A DNA stretch of 52,028 bases, from the NCBI RefSeq assembly GCF_009618275.1, contig NZ_WIAD01000042.1:1-52028 (forward strand). Direction: 5' to 3'. The notes beneath the pieces are model-generated. The model had not been told where the DNA came from, did not search any database, and was given only the letters and a program-made list of their open reading frames with translations. The stretch comes from Roseimaritima sediminicola (lineage in GTDB: Bacteria > Planctomycetota > Planctomycetia > Pirellulales > Pirellulaceae). The position numbers were made by a program, and so were the translations under genes. Position 1 is the first letter of the stretch, and the number at the start of each line of letters is the position of its first letter. Positions 1-8,447 of the stretch are shown here, in pieces.

Positions 1-397
1 GGGAGGGCCCTACGAAAACCCTCTCCGGGCCTGAGAGCCCGACTCTCCCAGAGGGAGAGTAAAGCCGAATTAAATGTTGCGACGCGCTTAACACCTCTCG
101 TCCTGTAGTCGAAGCCGCCAGACTTTGGGGGCATTTGCCCCCTCTCGCCGATGCTGTCCAAACGCTGGCGAGTTCAGCTACGAGGGCCGAGGTACTGGAT
201 CGCAGCGGCTATGGGCGCAGCATTTGCAAGATTCATTGAAGTTGGCGATGACCGTTCCATTTTCGTATGTGCCGAAGCCGCACAGCAGTCGATTCGCGGT
301 CGCTCGGACGTGTCGTCGCCTCGAACCACCGCACCGTGCGCCGCAATCGCGGCTGTGCCCTCCCGCCTGAACGGCTTCCAGTCAACCGAGGCCAAAG
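1..397. other. Intergenic region with repeat relics, no gene seen
   Basis: No convincing coding frame. Bases 45-90 carry a CTCTCCC...GGGAGAG hairpin relic followed by a stretch ending ATGTTGCGAC, which recurs inverted at about 3409-3440. Two copies of the 25-bp GTAGCTGAA mini-hairpin lie at 105-129 (plus) and 156-181 (minus). Short frames here are translations of these repeats. Confidence 0.6.
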
Positions 398-1393
398 ATG
401 ACGATGTTTCGCTGCTGTTGTTCTACCACCGCTGTGTTGTTGCTGATGTCCGGCCTTGCAGCTCCTCTGCGGGCTGAGGAACCGTCCCGCGAACCGCCTT
501 CACCCCCAGCCGCGGCGCCCCCGGCAACGCAGGAGGATCGATCGTTGCCGGGGCAAGAGAATCTGCTGGCCAAACTAGTGCGGCTGCCGCGCGGTGTTCG
601 AACGATCGATGTGCGACCACGCAAAACCAGCCAACATCCGCTGCTACCGCTGCTGGACTGGGCCGAAGCGGGTCGGCAGCGAGTGCTGGCGGACGTCCGT
701 GATTACACCTGTGTGCTGTCGGTGCGCGAACGCCTGCACGGCCGCTTGAGCCCGCGGAGGTACATGTTTGCCAAAGTTCGGCACGAGCAAGTGAAGGACG
801 GACGCGTAATCGTGCCGCTGAGCATCTATCTGAAATTCCTGGCACCGGAGAGTCTCGAGGGTCGCGAAGTCCTGTACGTCAAAGGACGCGACGACGATCA
901 GTTGCTGGTTCGCAAAGGAGGCCGATACCTGTCCTCGTTGACCACCCTGATCGATCCCCACGGCCCGATGGCGATGGCCGACCACCGTTACCCGATTACC
1001 GAGATGGGGATCCTGCGTTTGATCGAGCGGCTGGTCGAGGTGGGACGGGCGGAACTCGAGCACGGCGAATGTGAAGTCGCCGTGCAGCACGATTTCAAAA
1101 CCAAACACCGCGTGTGTACGAAAGTGGAAGTACGGCACCCGCATCCACGCAAACATTTCCAGTACCACCTGGCGAGGATCTACGTCGACAACGATCTGCA
1201 GTTGCCGATTCGGTTCGAGTCGTACCTGTGGCCGCAAGCGGGTGACGAGGAACCGCCGTTGTTGGAAGAGTACACGTATCACGACTTGAAGATCAACGTC
1301 GGCCTCACGGACGAAGATTTCGACTGCGACTGTCCCGATTACCAGTTCGGCGATGTCACTACCGCCGCATCACTGGCCGACCTCAAGCCGTAG
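398..1393 (+). CDS. Secreted DUF1571-family protein
   Basis: Predicted 331-residue exported protein. The first 26 residues form a signal peptide (a hydrophobic stretch after MTMFRCCC, cleavage near AEE). A Pro/Ala-rich linker runs to about residue 55. The rest, starting at the LLDWAEAGRQRVLADVRDYT segment, matches my knowledge of DUF1571, a family frequent in planctomycetes with a predicted beta-rich envelope domain of unknown function. Near the C terminus is a DFDCDCPDY motif. The gene stands alone. Its TAG stop lies inside a dispersed repeat (GTAGCCGAACC, from 1390), so the repeat sets the C terminus. Family assignment is fairly sure; function is unknown. Confidence 0.85.
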   Translation: MTMFRCCCSTTAVLLLMSGLAAPLRAEEPSREPPSPPAAAPPATQEDRSLPGQENLLAKLVRLPRGVRTIDVRPRKTSQHPLLPLLDWAEAGRQRVLADVRDYTCVLSVRERLHGRLSPRRYMFAKVRHEQVKDGRVIVPLSIYLKFLAPESLEGREVLYVKGRDDDQLLVRKGGRYLSSLTTLIDPHGPMAMADHRYPITEMGILRLIERLVEVGRAELEHGECEVAVQHDFKTKHRVCTKVEVRHPHPRKHFQYHLARIYVDNDLQLPIRFESYLWPQAGDEEPPLLEEYTYHDLKINVGLTDEDFDCDCPDYQFGDVTTAASLADLKP

Positions 1394-1469
1394 CCGAACC
1401 GGCCAGAGTCGCCTTTCGCTCCGCCGAAAGTACCGAGCGACACCTCGTAGCCGAACCGGCCAGAGTTTA
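1390..1469 (+). repeat. Two mini-hairpin repeats plus a TTTCGGCGGAG hairpin
   Basis: GTAGCCGAACCGGCCAGAG occurs at 1390-1410 and 1447-1469. Between them, 1408-1431 is a second small palindrome (CTTTCG...CGAAAG arms) also found at 12577-12602, 24013-24042 and 24043-24072. The first copy contributes the TAG stop of the upstream gene. Confidence 0.75.
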
Positions 1470-1491
1470 GAGGAGCGACGCACGCAGTTTC

Positions 1492-1796
1492 AGATCTCCT
1501 CGCTCCGGCGGGATCTATGTATGAAGAAATTCGTTTTCTCCCCTCTCCCCCGAATCCTGGCGAGCCTAAGCGAGCCAGGATTCGGGGGAGAGGGGTCGGG
1601 GGTGAGGGGGCATTGCAGAGCAGCACCACTTCCGTATTTCGATGCGGAGCGAGAGTCGGAAATCGTGCACAAACAGTCATTCCGTTGCACCCGAGACCCC
1701 CTCACCCCCGGCCCCTCTCCCACCACTGCTTCACTCGCTGACGCTCGCGGCGCAGCGGGGGAGAGGGGAGAAAACGTTGCATTCTATCGCCGCTCA
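1492..1796 (-). mobile_element. MITE-like element, copy 1 (inverted, right end degraded)
   Basis: This matches, in reverse orientation, the elements at 22464, 31110 and 31453. The outer end has CTCCGGCGGGATCTATGTA. A perfect 22-bp hairpin follows (1540-1561 with 1574-1595, loop GAGCCTAAGCGA). The core contains GCAGCACCACTTCCGT, and a second palindromic block lies at 1698-1772. The far end is lost in a heptamer repeat (CGCTCAC/CGCTCGC, 1791-1836). There is no open frame for a transposase. A minus-strand mini-hairpin copy follows at 1842-1867. Confidence 0.6.
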
Positions 1797-1870
1797 CCGC
1801 TCACCGCTCACCGCTCGCCGCTCGCCGCTCGCCGCTTCTTCTCCAAACTCTGGCGAGTTCAGCGACGAGC

Positions 1871-1920
1871 CTAATAAGAAAGGCCTCAAACCGGTCGTGA
1901 GGCGACCGGGCTGAGGCCTT
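1871..1920 (-). terminator. Hairpin terminator of the PDZ gene
   Basis: AAGGCCTCA (1880-1888) pairs with TGAGGCCTT (1912-1920), with a nested CCGGTCG/CGACCGG stem in the loop. Read on the minus strand, the stem is followed by TTTCTTATT about 40 bases past the PDZ gene stop, which fits a rho-independent terminator. Confidence 0.55.
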
Positions 1921-1959
1921 CGAGCCTGTTGGGCTTCGCCCTTTCGGACGGCGGATTAC

Positions 1960-3243
1960 TTAGTACCAGTAAACGCCGAAGTTACCGAGCTGGATGCCCG
2001 AGCGGCCGTAGCCGTATCCATAACCGCCGCCGCGGTTGTAGTAGGGTCGACCGCCGTAGTTGTAGTAGTAGTTGCCGTAGCGGGGACTGCGGTACAGCGG
2101 CCGGTAGCTGCGGTAACCATAGCCGTCGTTCCAACCGCGGTCATTGTAGTAACGGTTGCCGCGGTTCCAGCGATTTCCGCGATCCCAACGATTTCGATCC
2201 CAGAAGTCGCCTCGCTGTACCACCAACGTCGTGCCGTTCTGCTCGGCGGCATCAAAGCGCAGGGAAACGTCCGGGTCGCTCGGGGCGTCGGAGTCCTGAT
2301 GGTGTTGCTGCAGCCGGCGAACCTCCTGCTCCAGCTGGTGCAGTTGGCGGCGGATCTGATCCAGCGTTTCTTCCATCATCGGATCGCCGCCACCACCGAA
2401 CCCGGGTCCGGGACCAAAGCCGCCTCCGAAACCGCCTTGAGGCCCATCCATCGGCGGCCGCATGGCTCGCAGGAAACGCATCGGTGCGGCGTGCACATGT
2501 CCCAGCGTCACGTCCATCTGCTGCTCTTCGCCGTCACGGCGTACGGTCAGCTGCAAGTCCGTTCCCGGACCCTTGTCTTCGACGCTGCGGACGAACGCCT
2601 GCACGTCGGTCACTTCCTGGCCGCCCTGCTTGACGATCGTATCGCCACGCTGCAGCCCCGCTTCATCAGCAGGACTTCGCGGCACCACTTGTTCCACTCG
2701 CACCCCTTCGCCATCGGTGCGGGCCAGCATCACGCCCAACCAGGCTTTGTGGCTTTCCGGCTGCTGCTCGGCACGCGAGGCCAGCATCAGTTCCTTTTTC
2801 ATTTCCTCGCCTTCGCGCCACACGGTCACCGAGGTTTCTTGCCCCGGTTTCATCTTCTTGATCAGCTCCCGCAGTTCGCCGGGCGAACTGACCTTCTTGC
2901 CATCGACCGACAAGATGTAGTCGCCTTGGCGAATCCCCGCCGAGTCGGCCGGACTGTTCCACACCGTGTCCTTGACGCACACCCCTTCGCCGGGACAGGA
3001 GCCCACGATCACGCCCAGCGCCGGTTCCTCGTCCTCTGCATGCTGAGACAACATCTTGGAAGAATTTTGTCCAGCGCGTTGTTCCTGACGGTCATCACGC
3101 TGCTGCTGGCGCGCTTCGGCACGCTCGCCGCGACGCGTATCCGGTCGTTGCCCCTGGGCGATGCCCATCGTCGAAACCGCCGCGCCGGCAATCGCTGGCA
3201 AGACGACGGGCCGAAGAAAGCGGTACAGTCGTTCGTACTTCAT
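1960..3243 (-). CDS. Exported protein with two PDZ domains and an Arg/Tyr/Gly-rich tail
   Basis: Predicted 427 residues with an N-terminal export signal (about residues 1-30) and an Arg/Gln-rich segment to about 65. The first PDZ domain (about 70-155) includes SPADSAGIRQGDYILSVDG; the second (about 165-250) includes SPADEAGLQRGDTIV. Each has the classic aGL/IxxGD core. There is no serine-protease domain, so this is not a complete HtrA/DegP protease. A Gly/Pro-rich linker and a short coiled coil (about 290-315, LDQIRRQLHQLEQEVRRLQQ) precede a tail of about 80 residues rich in Arg, Asn, Tyr and Gly. It probably acts as an envelope scaffold; the partner is unknown. The gene is monocistronic with its own terminator. 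Confidence 0.85.
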   Translation of the reverse strand: MKYERLYRFLRPVVLPAIAGAAVSTMGIAQGQRPDTRRGERAEARQQQRDDRQEQRAGQNSSKMLSQHAEDEEPALGVIVGSCPGEGVCVKDTVWNSPADSAGIRQGDYILSVDGKKVSSPGELRELIKKMKPGQETSVTVWREGEEMKKELMLASRAEQQPESHKAWLGVMLARTDGEGVRVEQVVPRSPADEAGLQRGDTIVKQGGQEVTDVQAFVRSVEDKGPGTDLQLTVRRDGEEQQMDVTLGHVHAAPMRFLRAMRPPMDGPQGGFGGGFGPGPGFGGGGDPMMEETLDQIRRQLHQLEQEVRRLQQHHQDSDAPSDPDVSLRFDAAEQNGTTLVVQRGDFWDRNRWDRGNRWNRGNRYYNDRGWNDGYGYRSYRPLYRSPRYGNYYYNYGGRPYYNRGGGYGYGYGRSGIQLGNFGVYWY

Positions 3244-3549
3244 ACTCGGGTTCTCCTTATCGAAACCAAACCATCAAGGACGGACGCCAACCCCGTGCTG
3301 GCACAGCAGTCCTTTGTCGTTCGAACCCAATGAGCTGCAAACACCGCGCCCGCGATCAAATTCCGCGGTCAAACAGAAAGTAGCCCGGCCGTGACGAGGT
3401 TCAAAGTAGCACGTCGCAACATTTCATTCGGCTTTACCCTCCCGCTGCGCGGGAGGGTGTTGTCGCGGGGTTTCACCGAAAGATTTATGCCGACGTGCTT
3501 AGCACGGCCGTCCCCGGCCGTGACACTGTTCTCGGCTGGGACAGCCGAG
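3244..3549. other. Intergenic region with dispersed hairpins
   Basis: No gene is seen. Bases 3409-3440 repeat (inverted) the motif at 45-90, followed by a GGGAGGG-type hairpin. At 3500-3553 two hairpins of one family sit side by side: CACGGCCG/CGGCCGTG and CTCGGCT/AGCCGAG, the second ending in GAGCTACTTTTC as at 39492-39508. The last of these touches the cytochrome gene stop and could end transcription of the oxidase operon. Confidence 0.5.
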
Positions 3550-4680
3550 CTACTTTTCGTCCTTGGCCGAGAGGCTGGCGTAGTAGGCGGCGAGGGCCGC
3601 GCGATGATCCTCGTCCAGGTTGTCGGCCACCTCGTGCATCAGCGAAGCGTCCGGGCCGCCGCCGCGGTTCCGCTCGGCGAACAGCCGCAGCTGGTTCTGG
3701 AGGTACTGCTGCGGCTGGCCGGCCAGACGAGGATAATGCGGTTCGGCCTGGTGTGCTTTATCGCTGTGTTCTCCAGGGCCGTGGCAGGCCACGCAGGCGG
3801 GAATCTTGGCGGCGACGTCGCCTTGATGGGCCCAGCGTCGGCCTTCACTTTGCAACCCCCGATCGATACGTGCCAACGATTCCTGCGAGGATTCCGGCGG
3901 CGGCGGTTGAGAACTGTAATGGGCGGCCAGGGCGGCGATCTGCGCATCACTCAACCAGTAAGCCACCGGCATCATCACACCGCTGTGGCGATCCTGCTCG
4001 CGATAGGCCAGCAGGGCCTGGCGAAGGTAAGCTTCGCGTTGTCCGGCCAGGATCGGCACGCGGGGGCTGCCGATGCCGTGACCATCGACACCGTGACAGG
4101 CAGCACAGCGACGGCGCACCAGGTCGATGGTCGCAGCGAAACCGTCGACGGATACATCGGCCGGCGCGTCGGCGCGGCCATGAACCATCTGCCGGTACTC
4201 CGCCGTGCTGGTCTCGGGCCACTGCTGCAGAAAAGCGACCACGGGCCAGATCTCTTGCTCGCGTTGCTGCGTCGGCCAGGCGGGCATGCCGGCGAACTTG
4301 ATCCCGTGCTTGACGATGTAAAACAACTCCCGAGGCTCTTTCTGCCGAGCGGCCGTCAGCAGATTCGGCGGCTTGGGCGTCATGCCTCCGGCCACCGGCG
4401 GCCGACCGCCGCCGGGTTCCCCGTGACAGAACCGGCAATTGGTTTCGTAGATCGCCGCGCCCAACCGGACTATGCCCGGTTCGTCCAGCGGCGGCGTATC
4501 GACGCCGCGACTGTGCAGCGATACCGAACGGTCGCTGGCGAAATCCAACACCCAACGCGTCACCGCCCAGTGGCCCCCGCTGGCCTTCACCGGCACGATC
4601 CCGCTGACCAATACCCCCACGCCCAGGAGGGCCAGGGCGGCGGCGGCCAGGACGAGGCGTTTGACATGTCGCTTCTTCAC
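3550..4680 (-). CDS. Membrane-anchored triheme cytochrome c
   Basis: Predicted 376 residues with a GTG start. One N-terminal transmembrane or signal segment (about 8-30) is followed by three covalent heme c sites: C82-x2-C85-H86, C192-x2-C195-H196 and C296-x2-C299-H300. Each sits in a class I cytochrome c-like domain with a plausible downstream Met ligand (MPAWP near 132; MMPVAYW near 236). It overlaps ctaG by 4 bases, so it is the last gene of the oxidase operon. It probably carries electrons to or around the oxidase in the periplasm. Three hemes are unusual for a simple donor. The family is sure; the exact partner is inferred. Confidence 0.87.
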   Translation of the reverse strand: MKKRHVKRLVLAAAALALLGVGVLVSGIVPVKASGGHWAVTRWVLDFASDRSVSLHSRGVDTPPLDEPGIVRLGAAIYETNCRFCHGEPGGGRPPVAGGMTPKPPNLLTAARQKEPRELFYIVKHGIKFAGMPAWPTQQREQEIWPVVAFLQQWPETSTAEYRQMVHGRADAPADVSVDGFAATIDLVRRRCAACHGVDGHGIGSPRVPILAGQREAYLRQALLAYREQDRHSGVMMPVAYWLSDAQIAALAAHYSSQPPPPESSQESLARIDRGLQSEGRRWAHQGDVAAKIPACVACHGPGEHSDKAHQAEPHYPRLAGQPQQYLQNQLRLFAERNRGGGPDASLMHEVADNLDEDHRAALAAYYASLSAKDEK

Positions 4681-5390
4681 GAGGTCTCTCCGCAGGGAAT
4701 CGGTTCATCGCCGGGCGCAGGTGGCCGGGAGGCTTGCGCCGGTGGCCGGGAGGCTTGCGCCGGTGGCCGGGAGGCTTGCCTTGGGGACGTCAACAGCAGG
4801 TCGCGGGTCAGCCACAAGCCGCCGGCTAGAAAGGCGATCCCGCCGACGACCAACATCACCGCGCCACCGATGTGTTGATCGAGCAGCGGCGGCAGACCGC
4901 CACCGCCGTGGTGATGGACGTACAACAACCGCGGCGACATCGCCAACAGGGCACCGAGAAACGTCATGTGCATCGAGGTCAACAGCAGGGCGATCACGCC
5001 GGCACCGCTGCGCGAGCGGCTGCGAGGCAGTCGGCCGCCGAAGGCCGACAACCAAACCCAAACGCCGGCGGCCAGAAACATCGATTGCTCGATCACCAGA
5101 CCGATCGTCGAATGGCGGGCGAAATGATGCAGCCCCGGCGCGTGCCAAGCCCACACGATGACCAGCTCGCCCAGCGAGGCCGGCAGAGGCGAAAAGAAGC
5201 GCGGCCAGCGGCGCACCGGATCGTAACGGCACCCCGCCGCGGCGATCGACAACAGCGGCGCCGCGACGGCCACGACGGCCATGTGCAGCGTCATGTGAGC
5301 GGCGAACGAGTAACCCGCCCAGAACGGCAGCGGGCCCAGCCAAGCCAGGATCAACACCACCCATCCCAGGTTCCACAGCAGAGGTTTCAT
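4677..5390 (-). CDS. ctaG: Cytochrome c oxidase assembly protein CtaG (caa3-type)
   Basis: Predicted 237-residue polytopic membrane protein with five to six hydrophobic helices and conserved His-rich signatures (AAHMTLHM near 31-38, AWHAPGLHHFARH near 81-93, TSMHMTF near 138). These fit the caa3_CtaG family (Bacillus CtaG type), which assists copper-centre assembly. The start is the ATG that overlaps the upstream gene's stop; an upstream extension of the frame is the shadow of that gene. The C terminus carries three heptapeptide repeats (QASRPPA, residues 205-225) from a 21-bp tandem DNA repeat, absent from usual family members as I know them. Confidence 0.85.
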   Translation of the reverse strand: MKPLLWNLGWVVLILAWLGPLPFWAGYSFAAHMTLHMAVVAVAAPLLSIAAAGCRYDPVRRWPRFFSPLPASLGELVIVWAWHAPGLHHFARHSTIGLVIEQSMFLAAGVWVWLSAFGGRLPRSRSRSGAGVIALLLTSMHMTFLGALLAMSPRLLYVHHHGGGGLPPLLDQHIGGAVMLVVGGIAFLAGGLWLTRDLLLTSPRQASRPPAQASRPPAQASRPPAPGDEPIPCGETS

Positions 5391-5827
5391 CAGTGGCACC
5401 CCCGCACCAACACGAACACCGCGGCGGTGAACAGCGTGGCCACCAGACTGAGCAGTGCCAACAACAGCCCGGCTAGGGCGATAAAGCGTCCGCGATCGCG
5501 CGGCCGGTCCAGATCCTCGGGCAACGCCTCGCAGCCGCGACGGTGGTTGCGATAACTGATCACGCCGAAGACCACGATCCCGGCCACCGCCACCACCGAG
5601 TAGATCGCCACGAGGATCAAAAGCAGCGCATCGGAATCCGCCTCGGCAGCGTACTTGGCACACCAGATCGCGGCGGTCAAGTAACACGCCAGAAAGTGCA
5701 GCGCCCACAGCGTCGGACCGATCACGATCCACCACAGACGCTCGCTGATTTCCAGCGACTGCCCCTCGTACCGAGGCGGCGGGGCGGAGGGCGATGGGTT
5801 TGCCGAAGCGTTTACCGATTGCGTCAT
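5390..5827 (-). CDS. Small three-helix membrane protein of the oxidase operon
   Basis: Predicted 145 residues with three hydrophobic segments (about 31-58, 67-93 and 116-141). A Pro-rich cytoplasmic start and an Arg/Asp-rich loop follow or separate them. It lies between coxA-coxC and ctaG, with a 4-base ATGA overlap to ctaG and about 20 bases after coxA, so it is cotranscribed and probably cotranslated. I do not recognise a named family. By position and size it may be a subunit IV-like or assembly protein, which is inference only. Confidence 0.75.
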   Translation of the reverse strand: MTQSVNASANPSPSAPPPRYEGQSLEISERLWWIVIGPTLWALHFLACYLTAAIWCAKYAAEADSDALLLILVAIYSVVAVAGIVVFGVISYRNHRRGCEALPEDLDRPRDRGRFIALAGLLLALLSLVATLFTAAVFVLVRGCH

Positions 5828-5846
5828 CGAATCCTCCTCCGCTGCG

Positions 5847-8447
5847 TCACGAGACCAAGGGAAACAGTCCGATCACCATCGCGGTGATCGCGGCGGTCAG
5901 CAGCATAAAGTGCCAGTACAGGGTCACGTTGACGATGTCCGCATCGTGCCGCCCGTCCATTCGACCGGCCAACCGCCGGGCACCGCAGTACAGCAGCATC
6001 ACGATCGCGACCGCCAGGTGCAGCACGGTCCACAGCACCAGCACACAGACGATGGCCGAATAGGCGTGATGCGTGGGATCCATGCCGCGCGCCAGGGGCC
6101 CCCACACAAACGCCACCCCGGCCGACGCTGCCAAGACAATCGCAAGGACAAGGGTTCCATAGAACGCGCCGGCGCGGTCCTTTCGGTTGCTCCGCCGCGC
6201 CCCCAACACGGCGGCCCAGGCGGCGCCGGCCAGGGCCAGGGCCACCATCGGCCACAGCGTTCCCGGACCGATCACCGGGCGACCGTCGAACTGCTGGGGC
6301 GGAAACGTCTCGTGCACCGTCCAGAAAAAGAAGTACCCGAACACCAACGAGATGTACGCCGTGATGTCGCCCAGCATCGTGATCAACATCGCCCACCAGC
6401 CCACCGCGCGGGGCCCCGATACGTAGGTCGGCAGCGTTAATCCCAGGCCGACGTCCTTGTGCGATTTTTCCGGGATCTGAGCCGTGCCGGTCCACAACCA
6501 GGTCAGGATCGTGCCCAAGGACAATACGCCGCTGATCCCCGCCGCCCACCACCAGTGATAGGTCGAAAAGATGAACACGCCGCCGGTAAACACCGCGGCA
6601 AACATTGCCAGGAACGTCGGACCGGGAACCCGCAAGCACTGCATCGGTTCGGCGTCGACCGCGCTGGTCACCAACGTCTCGCGCAAACCTTCCTCGGCAT
6701 CGGGCAAATAGAATCGACCGGCGTCGATGTCGGCCAACAGGTTCGGCTGCTGCCACAGCGGATAGCGAGTCTTGATAATGGGAATCGAACGAATGCCCCA
6801 CGGCCGGTCGGGAACCTCCGCGACCCATTCCAGCGTGCCCGCGTTCCAGATGTTTCTTTTCACCAGCGGCTGCTTTGACTTGGGCCGCAGCACATCCCAC
6901 AGAAACACGGCCAGCCCCGCGGCCAACACAAACGACCCGCCGGTGGAAATCAGATTGGGAATCTCCAACCCCAAGCCTTCGGCATAGGTGTAAACGCGCC
7001 GCGGCATGCCCCACAAACCACTCAGGTGCATCGGAAAGAACGCGACATTAAACCCGATCAACATCAACCAGAAACTGACCGTCCCCAAACGTTCGGATAG
7101 TTGTTTGCTGGTGACCACCGGGTAGTAGTAATAGAACCCGGCCATGATGGGAAAGATCGTGCCGCCGACCAGCACGTAGTGCAGATGGCCGACGATGAAG
7201 TACGAGTCGTGAGCTTGATAGTCGAACGGCGCGACGGCAACCATCACACCGGTCAATCCGCCGATGATGAACGTAGCCAACCCCGCCAGGACGAACAACA
7301 AACTGACGCTTCGCACCACGCGTCCGATCAACAGCGTGGCGATGAAACAAAACAGCTGGACGCCCGTGGGAATGGCCACGGCCTGGGACGCGGCGGAAAA
7401 AATCCCAATGGTGATCCCCGGCAGACCGGTGGTGAACATGTGATGCACCCACAGCCCGAAACTGAGGAAGCCGGTTCCCACGGCGGCCAGCACGATCCAT
7501 CCGTAACCGGCCATCGGCACGCGCGCAAACGTCGGCACGATCATCGCAATCAAGGCGATCGACGGCAGGAAGACGATGTAGACCTCCGGGTGCCCAAAGA
7601 TCCAGAACAGGTGTTGCCACAGCAGCGGATCGCCACCTCGCTGGGCATCGAAGAAGGGCCAGTCGGCGGCGCGTTCCAGCTCCATCAGCATGTCGCCGGC
7701 AATCAGCGGCGGGAAGGCGAACAGGATCATCACGGCCACGACCAGGATGTACCAGGCGTACAGCGGAATTAAATTCAACCGCATGCCCGGCGGCCGACAC
7801 TTCAGCGCGCCGACAATCAATTCCACCGCCGCGGCGATCGAGGCGATCTCGATAAACGATAATCCCAACAGCCAGATATCCGGCCCCACACCCTCGTGGT
7901 ACTCGGTCGTCAACGGCGGATACATGAACCAACCGCCGCGCGGGGCCACCCCGAAGAACAGCGACCCACAAACGAAAACCCCGCCAATCAGGAAACACCA
8001 AAAACCGTAGGCCGACAGGCGTGGAAACGGCAAATCCCTCGCCCCCATCATCTGAGGCAACAATAGAATCGAGATCGCTTCCAGGATCGGTACGGCAAAC
8101 AGGAACATCATCACGCTGCCGTGCATCGTGAAGACCTGGTTGTACTGCTCGGCGGTCAGAAAGTCGTTGCCGGGAACGGCCAACTGGATCCGCATCACCA
8201 GTGCCAATACGCCGCCGAACAGAAAGAACGCAAAGGCGGCCAACGTGTACCACAACCCGACTTCGGAATTGTTGACCGCCGACCAGTAACGCCAGCCCTC
8301 GGGCGTATGCCAGGCCTTCAGCAATCGCTCCGCACTGCCGGCCGGCGCCTCGCCGCGCGGCTCCTGCTCGCGTGGTTCCTGGTCGCGTGGTTCCCCGTCG
8401 CGTGGCTCCCCGTCGTCGGGCCGCCGGGTTTCCTCGGCATCGCTCAT
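5847..8447 (-). CDS. Cytochrome c oxidase, fused subunits I and III
   Basis: Predicted 866 residues. Subunit I (about 60-600) has the full set of heme-copper ligands: H109 (heme a), H286 with Y290 in the HPEVY motif, H335-H336 (CuB), and H413, H421 and H423 in HDSYFIVGHLHYV. From about 690 a second helix bundle with DITAYISLVFGYFFFW and a terminal WHFMLLTAAI segment resembles CoxC (subunit III). Such CoxA-CoxC fusions are known in some caa3 oxidases. The first 40 residues are a charged tract of near repeats (GEPRD/EPREQ). The start is the ATG overlapping the coxB stop. It catalyses oxygen reduction with proton pumping in the cytoplasmic membrane. Confidence 0.93.
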   Translation of the reverse strand: MSDAEETRRPDDGEPRDGEPRDQEPREQEPRGEAPAGSAERLLKAWHTPEGWRYWSAVNNSEVGLWYTLAAFAFFLFGGVLALVMRIQLAVPGNDFLTAEQYNQVFTMHGSVMMFLFAVPILEAISILLLPQMMGARDLPFPRLSAYGFWCFLIGGVFVCGSLFFGVAPRGGWFMYPPLTTEYHEGVGPDIWLLGLSFIEIASIAAAVELIVGALKCRPPGMRLNLIPLYAWYILVVAVMILFAFPPLIAGDMLMELERAADWPFFDAQRGGDPLLWQHLFWIFGHPEVYIVFLPSIALIAMIVPTFARVPMAGYGWIVLAAVGTGFLSFGLWVHHMFTTGLPGITIGIFSAASQAVAIPTGVQLFCFIATLLIGRVVRSVSLLFVLAGLATFIIGGLTGVMVAVAPFDYQAHDSYFIVGHLHYVLVGGTIFPIMAGFYYYYPVVTSKQLSERLGTVSFWLMLIGFNVAFFPMHLSGLWGMPRRVYTYAEGLGLEIPNLISTGGSFVLAAGLAVFLWDVLRPKSKQPLVKRNIWNAGTLEWVAEVPDRPWGIRSIPIIKTRYPLWQQPNLLADIDAGRFYLPDAEEGLRETLVTSAVDAEPMQCLRVPGPTFLAMFAAVFTGGVFIFSTYHWWWAAGISGVLSLGTILTWLWTGTAQIPEKSHKDVGLGLTLPTYVSGPRAVGWWAMLITMLGDITAYISLVFGYFFFWTVHETFPPQQFDGRPVIGPGTLWPMVALALAGAAWAAVLGARRSNRKDRAGAFYGTLVLAIVLAASAGVAFVWGPLARGMDPTHHAYSAIVCVLVLWTVLHLAVAIVMLLYCGARRLAGRMDGRHDADIVNVTLYWHFMLLTAAITAMVIGLFPLVS

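Noticed and set aside
4677-5735. CtaG frame extended to 352 residues
   Set aside because: The extra 115 residues are the shadow of the 145-residue gene; the ATG at 5390 overlaps that gene's stop and starts the hydrophobic protein.
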